Shown here: piece after piece, positions 51,515 to 58,559 of the stretch
Layout of the letters: every line of letters begins with the position of its first letter
Position numbering within the stretch: position 1 is the stretch's first letter
Source of the DNA: Streptomyces sp. MUM 203J
GTDB lineage: Bacteria; Actinomycetota; Actinomycetes; Streptomycetales; Streptomycetaceae
Length of the DNA: 64,000 nt
NCBI RefSeq assembly: GCF_022414595.1
Contig: NZ_JADWYO010000025.1
Span: 1-64,000, forward strand
Direction of reading: 5' to 3'
Notes under the pieces: model-generated
What the model saw: the letters and a program-made list of their open reading frames with translations, nothing else
Database searches by the model: none
Told to the model about the DNA's origin: nothing
Position numbers and translations under genes: made by a program

Positions 51515-51558
51515 GGGCCCGGCCGGTGCGCACCTACGCGTGCGCACCGGCCGGGCCC
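51515..51558. terminator. Perfect 19-bp hairpin in 51241-51587
   Basis: GGGCCCGGCCGGTGCGCAC (51515-51533), loop CTACGC, and the exact complement at 51540-51558. It lies 30 bp beyond the 3' end of the SCO5918-type gene, so it ends that operon. The rest of 51241-51587 shows no gene. Confidence 0.85.
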
Positions 51559-51587
51559 CGGGCGCGCGAGGCGCGCCCGATCACGGG

Positions 51588-51884
51588 TCAGGCGATCATG
51601 GACGTGCCCAGCGGGTCGTCTGCCTGCCGGCCTGTGCCGACGGTGACCGCAGGGCGGGTGCGGCAGGTGAAACCGAGCCGGGTCATGGCCCGGACGACCT
51701 CACGGGCACTGAAGTCGCGGCGGTCCTGGCGGGTGATGACGGCGCCGACCTGTAGGGCTGGGTACTCACGGCGCCCGATGACCACGTACTCGCCGGTGAC
51801 GGGTTCGGGCTTGACGTCCTTCATCGTTTCCAGGACACCGTTCTTCGACAGCTCGAACGGGAAGCGGGCGATGACACAGCGCAT
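51588..51884 (-). CDS. SCO5918 family protein
   Basis: The 98-residue product reads MRCVIARFPFELSKNGVLET, then VKPEPVTGEYVVIGRREYPA and VITRQDRRDFSAREVVRAMT. It matches the small SCO5918 family, which in streptomycetes is found near cold-shock protein and DEAD-box helicase genes. The cold-shock gene is 570 bp upstream on the same strand here and the helicase gene is absent. A role in RNA or cold response is inferred from context only. Confidence 0.9.
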   Translation of the reverse strand: MRCVIARFPFELSKNGVLETMKDVKPEPVTGEYVVIGRREYPALQVGAVITRQDRRDFSAREVVRAMTRLGFTCRTRPAVTVGTGRQADDPLGTSMIA

Positions 51885-51938
51885 GAGACCTCGCAGAAGA
51901 GGGGGATGGGATCAGCCGGTGCGGTGGTGGGGCGCGCC

Positions 51939-52205
51939 TCAGGGGCGGAGTGACGAGCCCGGAGGGCACAGGTCGCTCAGCCGCACCCGGTCGGTGTAGG
52001 CGGCGGTCGCGCGGAAGCCGTTGAGCTGGGACCGGGTGACCAGACCGGTGGGACGGCCGTCGTCGTCCCGGACGACGAGGCGCCCGGTGCGGGCACCGCG
52101 CATGACGGCCAGTGCCACCTCGACGGTCATGTCGGCCCAGACATGCGGCTCCGCCTCACCGCCGCGGATTTCCAGTGGACGATCCATCGTGTGCGTGCTG
52201 TTCAT
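51939..52205 (-). CDS. Single CBS-domain protein
   Basis: The 88-residue product from ATG 52205 (GAGGAAGG SD) has one CBS-like motif: VWADMTVEVALAVMRGARTG followed by RLVVRDDDGRPTGLVTRSQL. CBS pairs bind adenosyl nucleotides; with only about one motif the protein would have to dimerise. It lies 55 bp upstream of the SCO5918-type gene and probably in the same transcript. Confidence 0.8.
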   Translation of the reverse strand: MNSTHTMDRPLEIRGGEAEPHVWADMTVEVALAVMRGARTGRLVVRDDDGRPTGLVTRSQLNGFRATAAYTDRVRLSDLCPPGSSLRP

Positions 52206-52394
52206 GCGGGTCCTTCCTCGGGCGGTGCGTATCCGGGAATTCCCCGGCGAACGAATGTCGGGGAGGATTCCGAGGCGGCGTCGGATGGAGCATGTAAGCC
52301 GATACGGCGGCCTGCACGGCGTCTGGTCGAATGAGGTGGATACGCGGCCTGGGGACCCGTTCCGGAGCTTGCGCAGGGGGAGGGGAAGCATACG

Positions 52395-52430
52395 GCTGGG
52401 GCCCGCACCCCAAGGGATGCGGGCCCCAGC
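52395..52430. terminator. Terminator of the cold-shock gene
   Basis: GCTGGGGCCCGCA (52395-52407), 10-base loop, TGCGGGCCCCAGC (52418-52430): a perfect 13-bp stem 26 bp beyond the stop of the cold-shock gene. Confidence 0.85.
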
Positions 52431-52455
52431 CACGTTTGCGTCGCGCGCGTCAGCG

Positions 52456-52659
52456 TCAGGCGGGAACGATGTTCTCGGCCGTCGGCCCCTTCTGGCCCTG
52501 CGCGATGTCGAAGTTGACCTTCTGGCCTTCCTGCAGCTCACGGAAGCCCTGGGCGGCGATGTTCGAGTAGTGGGCGAAGACGTCGGGGCCGCCGCCCTCC
52601 TGCTCGATGAAGCCGAAGCCCTTTTCCGCGTTGAACCACTTCACAGTTCCGGTACTCAT
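52456..52659 (-). CDS. Cold-shock protein (CspA family)
   Basis: The 67-residue protein has the whole OB fold with RNP1 NAEKGFGFIEQEGG and RNP2 DVFAHYSNIAAQGF. It binds single-stranded nucleic acid and acts as an RNA chaperone. ATG 52659 has an AAGGAG SD at 7 bases. The leader upstream is long and less GC-rich than its surroundings, as is usual for cold-induced csp genes. One of several Csp proteins expected in the genome. Confidence 0.97.
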   Translation of the reverse strand: MSTGTVKWFNAEKGFGFIEQEGGGPDVFAHYSNIAAQGFRELQEGQKVNFDIAQGQKGPTAENIVPA

Positions 52660-53491
52660 GTCGTATCTCCTTCTGGGGATTCATCGGCATCCGCACTGCG
52701 CGAATGCTGTGTCGCCGTGATGATCACCCTGCCGGAGGTACCGGAGAAGAATAAATACTCCCCGCGGCCCGTGGGGCTCGACTGAGGGGTACTTGATTTT
52801 CGGGAACCACAACTGCAACTGGAATCGACAGTAGCATGCGGACTCGGTATTTGCCGGGTGTATCGGCGACGCTTTTTTCGTGCGCCAGAAATCCTGGACG
52901 CGCCGAGCTCCATATTCTCATCGGGCCGTCGCAGATATTCGTCGTGAGGGCACGGCCGGACGAGCCCCGGGTGGGCGGCCCCTGTCGGCGGTGAAGGCGC
53001 CGGTGGGAGAGAGGTCCACGGCCTCGCGGTTCTTCGAGTGCCGCGGGAACGTGTCCCGACTTCAAGTAGCCTGCCCGGCACGCCACTTCGGTGTCCCCCG
53101 CGTCCCGCTGGGCTGCGCGAGGCGTCGGCCAGGCTGGAGCGGACCGCGCGGTCCCGTGATGTCGCCGTGAGGTGCGGGGACGGCTCGCCGCGTCACAGGA
53201 CGGCCCTCGCGGCTGCGGTCATGCCGAGGAGGTCGGCCGCGAAGGCCGGGGAGACGGCGAAGCCGGCGCCGCCAGCATGCCGGCCGCGGCCCGCCGGACC
53301 TCCGGCTTGGGATCGCCTGGCGGCACCCCGGGCAGAGTCCGTACCCGCGCCGTTCTTCGCCCTGCTCGCCTTCCGCCGCCGGCGTGGCAACCGGTCTCAG
53401 CGCCGCGCAGCGACTCGGCACCCGCGGCATTGTTGCCAGGTGCAGCACGAACGGCAGCGCGGCCGATGCGGTGGGGTGCGGCCGCCACACC
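52660..53491. other. 832-base stretch without an intact gene
   Basis: The left 200 bases are the probable leader and promoter of the cold-shock gene (AT-richer sequence AATAAATACTCC near 52748). On the minus strand around 53230-53370 one frame reads GDPKPEVRRAAAGMLAAPA, weakly like a HEAT repeat, so part of the rest may be a decayed gene. No start, SD or conserved domain is convincing. Confidence 0.4.
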
Positions 53492-54115
53492 TCAAGGAGT
53501 GACCGGAGCGCGGTACGCGGCGAGGAAGGCGCGGGTGCCGGCCGTCGCGTAGAGGTCGAGGTCGGCTTCCGTGTGCTGGGCGCCGCCGTGGAACATGGCC
53601 TGGTTCACGGGGATCCACAGCAGGAGCCCCGCGAAGTGATGTGCGGCCAGTACGGGATCGTCGGTGCGGAGAACTCCCCGGTCGGTGAGGCTCTGGAAGG
53701 TGGCGGCCAGGGTGACCAGGACCCGCTCGAAGCCCTGCTCGTACCAGGCGGCGCCGAGTGCGGGGAAGGCGTCGGCGTTGGCGATGACCAGTCGGCGCAG
53801 CCGGATGACCTCGGGTCGGGTGAGGGTCGCCAGGAGTCGGCGGGCGAGACGGGTCAGGTTCTCGTCCAGGTCGTCGGCCGTGGCGGGGACGTCGGCCACC
53901 AGGTCGATCGTGCTGTCGATGCGGTCGGTGGTCGCCAGGATGATCTCGGAGAAGAGCTTCTCCTTGTCCGCGAAGTGCTTGTAGACGGTCTGCTTGGAGA
54001 CCGCGGCCAGTTTCGCGATGTCGTCCATGCTCGTTCCCGCGTACCCCTTGTCCAGGAACACGGTGGTCGCGGCGTCCAGGATCGCCTGGTGCTTGCGTGC
54101 CGAACGGCTGTCCAT
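53492..54115 (-). CDS. TetR/AcrR family regulator
   Basis: The 207-residue protein starts MDSRSARKHQAILDAATTVF and has the TetR helix-turn-helix TSMDDIAKLAAVSKQTVYKH at residues ~28-47, then a TetR_C-type all-helical domain (LLWIPVNQAMFHGG) similar to AcrR-like regulators of the 'AefR-like/TetR_C_7' kind. It is divergent from the hydrolase gene at 54250, and two tandem operator copies lie between them. It should repress itself and the hydrolase / DHFR-like pair. Confidence 0.93.
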   Translation of the reverse strand: MDSRSARKHQAILDAATTVFLDKGYAGTSMDDIAKLAAVSKQTVYKHFADKEKLFSEIILATTDRIDSTIDLVADVPATADDLDENLTRLARRLLATLTRPEVIRLRRLVIANADAFPALGAAWYEQGFERVLVTLAATFQSLTDRGVLRTDDPVLAAHHFAGLLLWIPVNQAMFHGGAQHTEADLDLYATAGTRAFLAAYRAPVTP

Positions 54116-54152
54116 TTCCAGCTCCTCTTGTCTGTCCTCTTCCCGTCCCGAA

Positions 54153-54200
54153 GGGTACTGGACCGACCAGTACCCAGTCGGGTACTGTACCGTCCAGTTC
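54153..54200. promoter_or_regulatory. Tandem TetR-type operators
   Basis: First site: GGGTACTGG (54153-54161), ACCGA, CCAGTACCC (54167-54175), a perfect 9-bp dyad. Second site: GGTACTGTACCGTCCAGTTC (54181-54200), a copy with 3 substitutions, 27 bp downstream. Both lie between the divergent TetR and hydrolase genes. Confidence 0.75.
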
Positions 54201-54249
54201 TAGAGCGGCGAAGCCTTCCGGCGGAACCGCGCATCTATGGGGGTTTCAC

Positions 54250-55053
54250 ATGGACAAGGTCCTCTCGGCCGACGGCACCGCCATCGCCTTCGAACAGCAT
54301 GGCTCCGGCCCCGCGCTTGTACTCGTCGGCGGCGCCTTCATGACGAGGCACGCGTCGGCGGAACTCGCCGGCCTGCTGTCCGAGCACTTCGCGGTGTTCA
54401 CCTACGACCGCCGGGGCCGCGGCGACAGCGGTGACGGGCCGGAGTACGACGTGCAGCGCGAGGTCGAGGACCTGGACGCCCTGATCGAGCGCGCCGGTGG
54501 CGAGGCCATGCTGTTCGGTATGTCCTCCGGTGCCGTGCTGGCGCTGGAGGCGACGGCCCGGGGCAGCGCCGTGACCCGGCTGGCCCTGTACGAGCCGCCG
54601 TTCGTCACCGACGACAGCCGTCCGCCGCTGCCCGCCGGCTACGTCGCGCACCTGGAGGAGCTGGTGGAGCGGGCGGCGTACGGCGACGCCGCCGCCTACT
54701 TCATGACCGCCGCCGTGGGCCTGCCCGCCGAGGCCGTCGACGGCATGCGCCAGGCCCCCTTCTGGGCGGACATGGAGGCCGTCGCCCGCACACTCCCCTA
54801 CGACGGCCGGATCATGGGCGACACCATGTCCGGCCGCCCGCTGCCCACCGACCGCTGGCAGTCCGTGACCGTGCCGGTCCTCGTCGGCAGCGGCGACGCG
54901 GGCGCGCCCCACATGCTCAACGGCGCCCGCGCACTCGTCGGCCTGGCCGACAACTTCACCCTCCAGGTCTTCCCCGGCCAGGAGCACACCATCGCCCCCG
55001 CCGTCCTCGCCCCCGCCCTGGCCGCCTTCCTCGCCGCCGAGGAGCAGGCATGA
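54250..55053 (+). CDS. Alpha/beta hydrolase
   Basis: The 267-residue protein from ATG 54250 has an early GGAFMTRHAS region in place of the usual HG oxyanion motif, the nucleophile elbow AMLFGMSSGAVLAL (Ser ~96), the acid in VLVGSGDAGAPHML and the final His in FPGQEHTIAPAVL. It is a soluble hydrolase of the haloperoxidase/esterase-like group. Its stop overlaps the start of the DHFR-family gene by ATGA; both are probably repressed by the divergent TetR. Confidence 0.9.
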   Translation: MDKVLSADGTAIAFEQHGSGPALVLVGGAFMTRHASAELAGLLSEHFAVFTYDRRGRGDSGDGPEYDVQREVEDLDALIERAGGEAMLFGMSSGAVLALEATARGSAVTRLALYEPPFVTDDSRPPLPAGYVAHLEELVERAAYGDAAAYFMTAAVGLPAEAVDGMRQAPFWADMEAVARTLPYDGRIMGDTMSGRPLPTDRWQSVTVPVLVGSGDAGAPHMLNGARALVGLADNFTLQVFPGQEHTIAPAVLAPALAAFLAAEEQA

Positions 55054-55667
55054 GCAAGGTCTTCGCCAGCCTGGGCATGTCCCTGGACGGCTTCATCGCC
55101 GGCCCCGGCTCCGCTCCCGGCAACCCGCTCGGCGACGGCGGAACGCGCATCCACGAGTGGGTCCTCGGTGTCGAGAGCTGGCGGGAGCGTCAGAGCATCG
55201 GCGGCGGGCAGACCAACCAGGACGACGACATCGTCCAGGGCAACTTCGCCCGCGCAGGCGCCTACATCATGGGGCGCCACATGTTCGCCGAGGGGGAGGT
55301 CGGCTGGCCCGACCCGCCGCCCTTCCGTGCTCCCGTCTTCGTCCTCACTCACACGCCTCGCGAAGCGTGGGTCCGCCAGGGCGGCACCACCTTCACCTTC
55401 GTCACCGACGGCATCGACAGCGCCCTCACCCAGGCCCGAGAAGCCGCAGGAGGCAAGGACGTTCAGGTCTCCGGCGGTGCCGAGACCGTACGGCAGTTCA
55501 TCGAGGTCGGGCTCCTGGACGAACTCCAGATCCACCTGGCCCCCCTCGTCCTCGGTGCGGGCATCCGCCTCTTCGACGGCGTCTCGCCGGCCCTCGGACT
55601 CGAACCCGCACAAGTGGTCGCCTCCCCCCGGGTCACCCACCTCACCTATCTGCTCACCGCCCCCTAG
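55050..55667 (+). CDS. Dihydrofolate reductase family (RibD C-terminal domain) protein
   Basis: The 205-residue protein has the RibD_C pattern: VFASLGMSLDGFIAGPGSAP, then AGAYIMGRHMFAEGE, VFVLTHTPREAW, VQVSGGAETVRQFIEVGLLD and LAPLVLGAGIRLFDGV. Such proteins reduce pterin-like or flavin-like rings with NADPH, or act on unrelated small molecules; the substrate is unknown. It is translationally coupled to the hydrolase gene. A decayed copy of its 3' end occurs at 41743. Confidence 0.93.
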   Translation: MSKVFASLGMSLDGFIAGPGSAPGNPLGDGGTRIHEWVLGVESWRERQSIGGGQTNQDDDIVQGNFARAGAYIMGRHMFAEGEVGWPDPPPFRAPVFVLTHTPREAWVRQGGTTFTFVTDGIDSALTQAREAAGGKDVQVSGGAETVRQFIEVGLLDELQIHLAPLVLGAGIRLFDGVSPALGLEPAQVVASPRVTHLTYLLTAP

Positions 55668-55695
55668 CTAGTGCTCGGGAGGGCGGCACAACGAA

Positions 55696-55724
55696 GAAGG
55701 CCCAGGTCTCTGACCTGGGCCTTC
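55696..55724. terminator. Perfect 13-bp terminator hairpin
   Basis: GAAGGCCCAGGTC (55696-55708), loop TCT, GACCTGGGCCTTC (55712-55724), between the convergent DHFR-family and tRNA-Gly genes. Its core matches the hairpin at 42754. Confidence 0.9.
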
Positions 55725-55731
55725 CTGGAAG

Positions 55732-55802
55732 AGCGGATGACGGGAATCGAACCCGCGCTCTGAGCTTGGGAAGCTCATGTTCTACCATTAAACTACATCC
55801 GC
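55732..55802 (-). tRNA. tRNA-Gly (anticodon CCC)
   Basis: On the minus strand, acceptor GCGGATG pairs with CATCCGC; D arm GTTTAATGGTAGAAC; anticodon stem TGAGC/GCTCA around loop TTCCCAA gives anticodon CCC; T arm GCGGG-TTCGATT-CCCGT. 71 bases, no CCA encoded. It reads GGG glycine codons. A truncated copy of its 3' half lies at 42793. Confidence 0.95.
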
Positions 55803-56023
55803 TTGGCGGTCGAGTGATCGATCCGCTTCGTCGCTCACTGTACCTCATCGCCCGCCCCCGGTGTATCGCACCGGGGGTTCTCGTGTTGCGGCGGGGTGTG
55901 ATCCGGCAGTCGGCGGCGGGGAGTTGGGGCGTATGGTGGGCGTCGGAGTGCCGCCTGGAGTGGTGTCCTGTTCATCCCCTAATGTGGCTGTCTCGTCCAC
56001 CGCTTGTCTGGGGAAAGGGCTTG

Positions 56024-56197
56024 ATGGACTCCATGGAGCGCACCGTCGTTCGCTGTGCCGAAGGGCATGTCTTCAGCACCGCTTCGTTTCCGATGCAGCA
56101 GCTCGGGGCCGGGCGGATCGGGCCCGGGCGGCTCATTCGCTGTCCCCGGTGCGCGCGGCTGCGGCATGCCGTGCCCGTGGGGGCTCTGCGGCGGTAG
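56024..56197 (+). CDS. Small CxxC zinc-ribbon-like protein
   Basis: The 57-residue product from ATG 56024 reads MDSMERTVVRCAEGHVFSTA, then FPMQQLGAGRIGPGRLIRCP and CARLRHAVPVG. One Cys-x2-His-like start (RCAEGH) and CPRC form a possible zinc site. It is a small protein that occurs next to dcd in Streptomyces. SD-like GGGAAAGGG lies upstream. Function unknown. Confidence 0.75.
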   Translation: MDSMERTVVRCAEGHVFSTASFPMQQLGAGRIGPGRLIRCPRCARLRHAVPVGALRR

Positions 56198-56279
56198 CGG
56201 AAACTGACCGAGGCTGGTGGGGAGCGCGCGGCGGCCGTCCGATTGGGGCGGGGCCGCGCGCTCTGCGTATCCTCGGGAC

Positions 56280-56855
56280 GTGCTTCTCTCAGACAAGGAC
56301 ATCCGGGCCGAGATCGACGCCGGGCGCGTGCGCATCGACCCGTACGACGATTCCATGGTGCAGCCGTCGAGCATCGACGTGCGGCTCGACCGCTTTTTCC
56401 GGGTGTTCGAGAATCACCGTTACCCGCACATCGATCCCGCCGTCGAGCAGGCCGATCTCACCCGGCTCGTGGAGCCGGACGGGGACGAGGCGTTCATCCT
56501 CCATCCCGGAGAGTTCGTGCTCGCGTCGACATATGAGGTCATCACGCTGCCGGACGACATCGCCTCGCGGCTGGAGGGGAAGAGCTCTCTCGGGCGGCTC
56601 GGGCTGGTGACGCATTCCACCGCCGGGTTCATCGACCCCGGATTCTCCGGCCATGTCACGCTGGAGCTGTCGAATCTCGCGACGCTTCCCATCAAGCTGT
56701 GGCCGGGGATGAAGATCGGGCAGCTGTGCATGTTCCGGCTCAGCTCACCCTCCGAGTTCCCTTACGGCAGCGAGCGGTACGGGTCCCGCTACCAGGGGCA
56801 GCGCGGGCCCACGGCCTCGCGGTCCTTCCAGAACTTCCATCGGACGCAGGTGTGA
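56280..56855 (+). CDS. dcd: dCTP deaminase
   Basis: The 191-residue enzyme starts at GTG 56280 (LLSDKDIRAEIDAGRVRIDP). It has the dUTPase-fold core with GKSSLGRLGLVTHSTAGFID, where the catalytic Glu/Ser/Arg region lies, GHVTLELSNLATLPIKLWPG, and the C-terminal YQGQRGPTASR that closes over the substrate. It deaminates dCTP to dUTP (bifunctional dUMP-forming variants also occur in actinobacteria). Normal length. A phosphoribosyltransferase gene starts 2 bp after the stop. Confidence 0.97.
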   Translation: MLLSDKDIRAEIDAGRVRIDPYDDSMVQPSSIDVRLDRFFRVFENHRYPHIDPAVEQADLTRLVEPDGDEAFILHPGEFVLASTYEVITLPDDIASRLEGKSSLGRLGLVTHSTAGFIDPGFSGHVTLELSNLATLPIKLWPGMKIGQLCMFRLSSPSEFPYGSERYGSRYQGQRGPTASRSFQNFHRTQV

Positions 56856-56857
56856 GC

Positions 56858-57358
56858 ATGAGTGACGTTGTACGGGAGAACCTCACGTACGAAGGGTTCG
56901 GGCGTGCCGTGCGCGAACTCGCCCAGACCGTCGCGGACGACGGCTACGAGCCCGACGTCGTGCTCAGCATCGCCCGCGGCGGCGTTTTCGTCGCCGGTGG
57001 GCTCGCCTATGCCCTGGACTGCAAGAACATTCACCTGGTGAATGTCGAGTTCTATACCGGTGTGGGAACCACGCTGGAGATGCCCGTGATGCTGGCGCCC
57101 GTTCCCAACGCCATCGACTTCAGCAACAAGAAGGTGCTGATCGCTGATGACGTCGCCGATACGGGCAAGACGCTCAAGCTGGTCCACGACTTCTGCCTCG
57201 ATCATGTCGCCGAGGTGCGGTCCGCCGTCATCTACGAGAAGTCGCACTCCCTGGTGAAGTGCGAGTACGTCTGGAAGCGGACCGACGACTGGATCAATTT
57301 CCCCTGGTCTGTCGAGCCGCCCGTGGTGCGCAGGAGCGGGCAGGTGCTTGACGCCTGA
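56858..57358 (+). CDS. Phosphoribosyltransferase family protein
   Basis: The 166-residue protein has a type I PRPP-binding loop VLIADDVADTGKTLKLV near residue 91 and an upstream VVLSIARGGVFVAGGLAYAL, similar to xanthine/hypoxanthine-type PRTases. The WKRTDDWINFPWSVEPPVV end matches the actinobacterial subgroup found next to dcd. Nucleobase salvage is likely but the base is uncertain. It is co-transcribed with dcd. Confidence 0.93.
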   Translation: MSDVVRENLTYEGFGRAVRELAQTVADDGYEPDVVLSIARGGVFVAGGLAYALDCKNIHLVNVEFYTGVGTTLEMPVMLAPVPNAIDFSNKKVLIADDVADTGKTLKLVHDFCLDHVAEVRSAVIYEKSHSLVKCEYVWKRTDDWINFPWSVEPPVVRRSGQVLDA

Positions 57359-57376
57359 TCCCGCCCCGGGAAATGT

Positions 57377-57412
57377 GAAAGGCCCCGCTGCCGGATGCGC
57401 GCGGGGCCTTTC
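57377..57412. terminator. Bidirectional terminator
   Basis: GAAAGGCCCCGC (57377-57388), 12-base loop, GCGGGGCCTTTC (57401-57412): a perfect 12-bp stem between the convergent phosphoribosyltransferase and Yip1-family genes. Confidence 0.9.
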
Positions 57413-57431
57413 CTCGTGTCCGGGTCTCCTG

Positions 57432-58346
57432 CTACAGCGTGCCCAGCTTGATCAGGGACAGCAGCGCCACCAGCTGGATCGACGACGCGCCCAGCGCCTT
57501 CGGCCAGGGCAGGTCGTGCGACTTGCTCACCATCGATGTGAACAGGGCGCCCGCCGCCAGCCACGACAGCCAGCCGATGACCTGGACGACGGAGTTCTCG
57601 CCGCCCAGGAACACGGCGAACAGCAGCCGTGGCGCGTCGGTCATCGACATGATCAGCATCGAGAGGCCGACCGTCGGCTGCCACGACCCGTTGCCACCGA
57701 GCTGGCGCGCCAGTGTGTGGGTGACCATGCCCAGGATCAGGCCGCCCACGATCATCATGACGGCCGTCACCAGGACGTAGGGGATCGCCGTGGAGATCGT
57801 GGCGTTGATCGCCTCGTCCCGCGCCTTGTCGAACCCGAACAGCGCCAGCAGGCCGTACACGAAGGTCACGACCAGCGCCGGCCCCCACACCGCGTGGTCG
57901 CGCATCTGCCAGAACGTCTGGCCGGGGCGCCGCACGATGCCGCTCAGCAGCTGTTTCCACGGCAGCCGCGGGCCCGTGGGGGCCGCGGGGGAGTCCGGGC
58001 CGCCGGGGCCGCCCTCGGGGCCGTACGGGGAGTCGTCGACGCTGAAGACCTGTGTGTGACCCGGGTTGTTCGCCGCGTAGGGGTCGGCCCCTCCGCGCGG
58101 GGCCGACCCGTACGGCTGCTGATGCTGCGGGTGCGGCTGGGGGCGATGCGGCGCATGGGGCGCGCCGTGCGGGTCGCCGAAGTACTCCGGCTCCTCGTAC
58201 GCCCGGCCGCCGCCGCCCTGCGGCCACTGCTGCTGCGGCGCGTGCGGGGACGGCGGAGCCGCCGCGCTGCCGTACGGCGCCTGCTGCTGCGGGTGTTGTT
58301 GCGGGGTGCGGTTGTCCCGGCCGCGTCCGATCCTGAATCCAGCCAC
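57432..58346 (-). CDS. Yip1-family membrane protein
   Basis: The 304-residue product from GTG 58346 has a ~140-residue Gln/Pro/Gly-rich cytoplasmic N-terminus and a C-terminal Yip1-like membrane domain with about five helices: VWGPALVVTFVYGLLALFGF, AIPYVLVTAVMMIVGGLILG, LSMLIMSMTDAPRLLFAVFL, VVQVIGWLSWLAAGALFTSM. Yip1-type proteins of bacteria are of unknown function, possibly in membrane organisation. Many streptomycete membrane proteins have such low-complexity N-termini. Confidence 0.88.
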   Translation of the reverse strand: MAGFRIGRGRDNRTPQQHPQQQAPYGSAAAPPSPHAPQQQWPQGGGGRAYEEPEYFGDPHGAPHAPHRPQPHPQHQQPYGSAPRGGADPYAANNPGHTQVFSVDDSPYGPEGGPGGPDSPAAPTGPRLPWKQLLSGIVRRPGQTFWQMRDHAVWGPALVVTFVYGLLALFGFDKARDEAINATISTAIPYVLVTAVMMIVGGLILGMVTHTLARQLGGNGSWQPTVGLSMLIMSMTDAPRLLFAVFLGGENSVVQVIGWLSWLAAGALFTSMVSKSHDLPWPKALGASSIQLVALLSLIKLGTL

Positions 58347-58495
58347 GTCAACGAACGTACCCGGTCCGGCCGGAGTGGGTGCACACAGCCCTGTGCCACC
58401 TGCCCTTTGCTGCCGAGCTGTGACATCCCCTAAGGGGTTGTCAGGGGACCCTTCCCGGGCCTGTCGTGGCATCTGTCGTGCCGCCCGTACGACGC

Positions 58496-58530
58496 GGCCG
58501 GGGGCCGCTCGTGATGAGCGGCCCCCGGCC
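58496..58530. terminator. Perfect 15-bp hairpin terminator
   Basis: GGCCGGGGGCCGCTC (58496-58510), loop GTGAT, GAGCGGCCCCCGGCC (58516-58530), 30 bp beyond the stop of the minus-strand Fe-S gene. Confidence 0.9.
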
Positions 58531-58559
58531 CCTGTGTCTCGTCGGTCCCGTCGTACCGG

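Noticed and set aside
52880..53170. Plus-strand ORF of 96 codons upstream of the cold-shock gene
   Set aside because: No SD, Arg/Pro-rich, no recognisable motif; it overlaps the probable cold-shock leader on the other strand.
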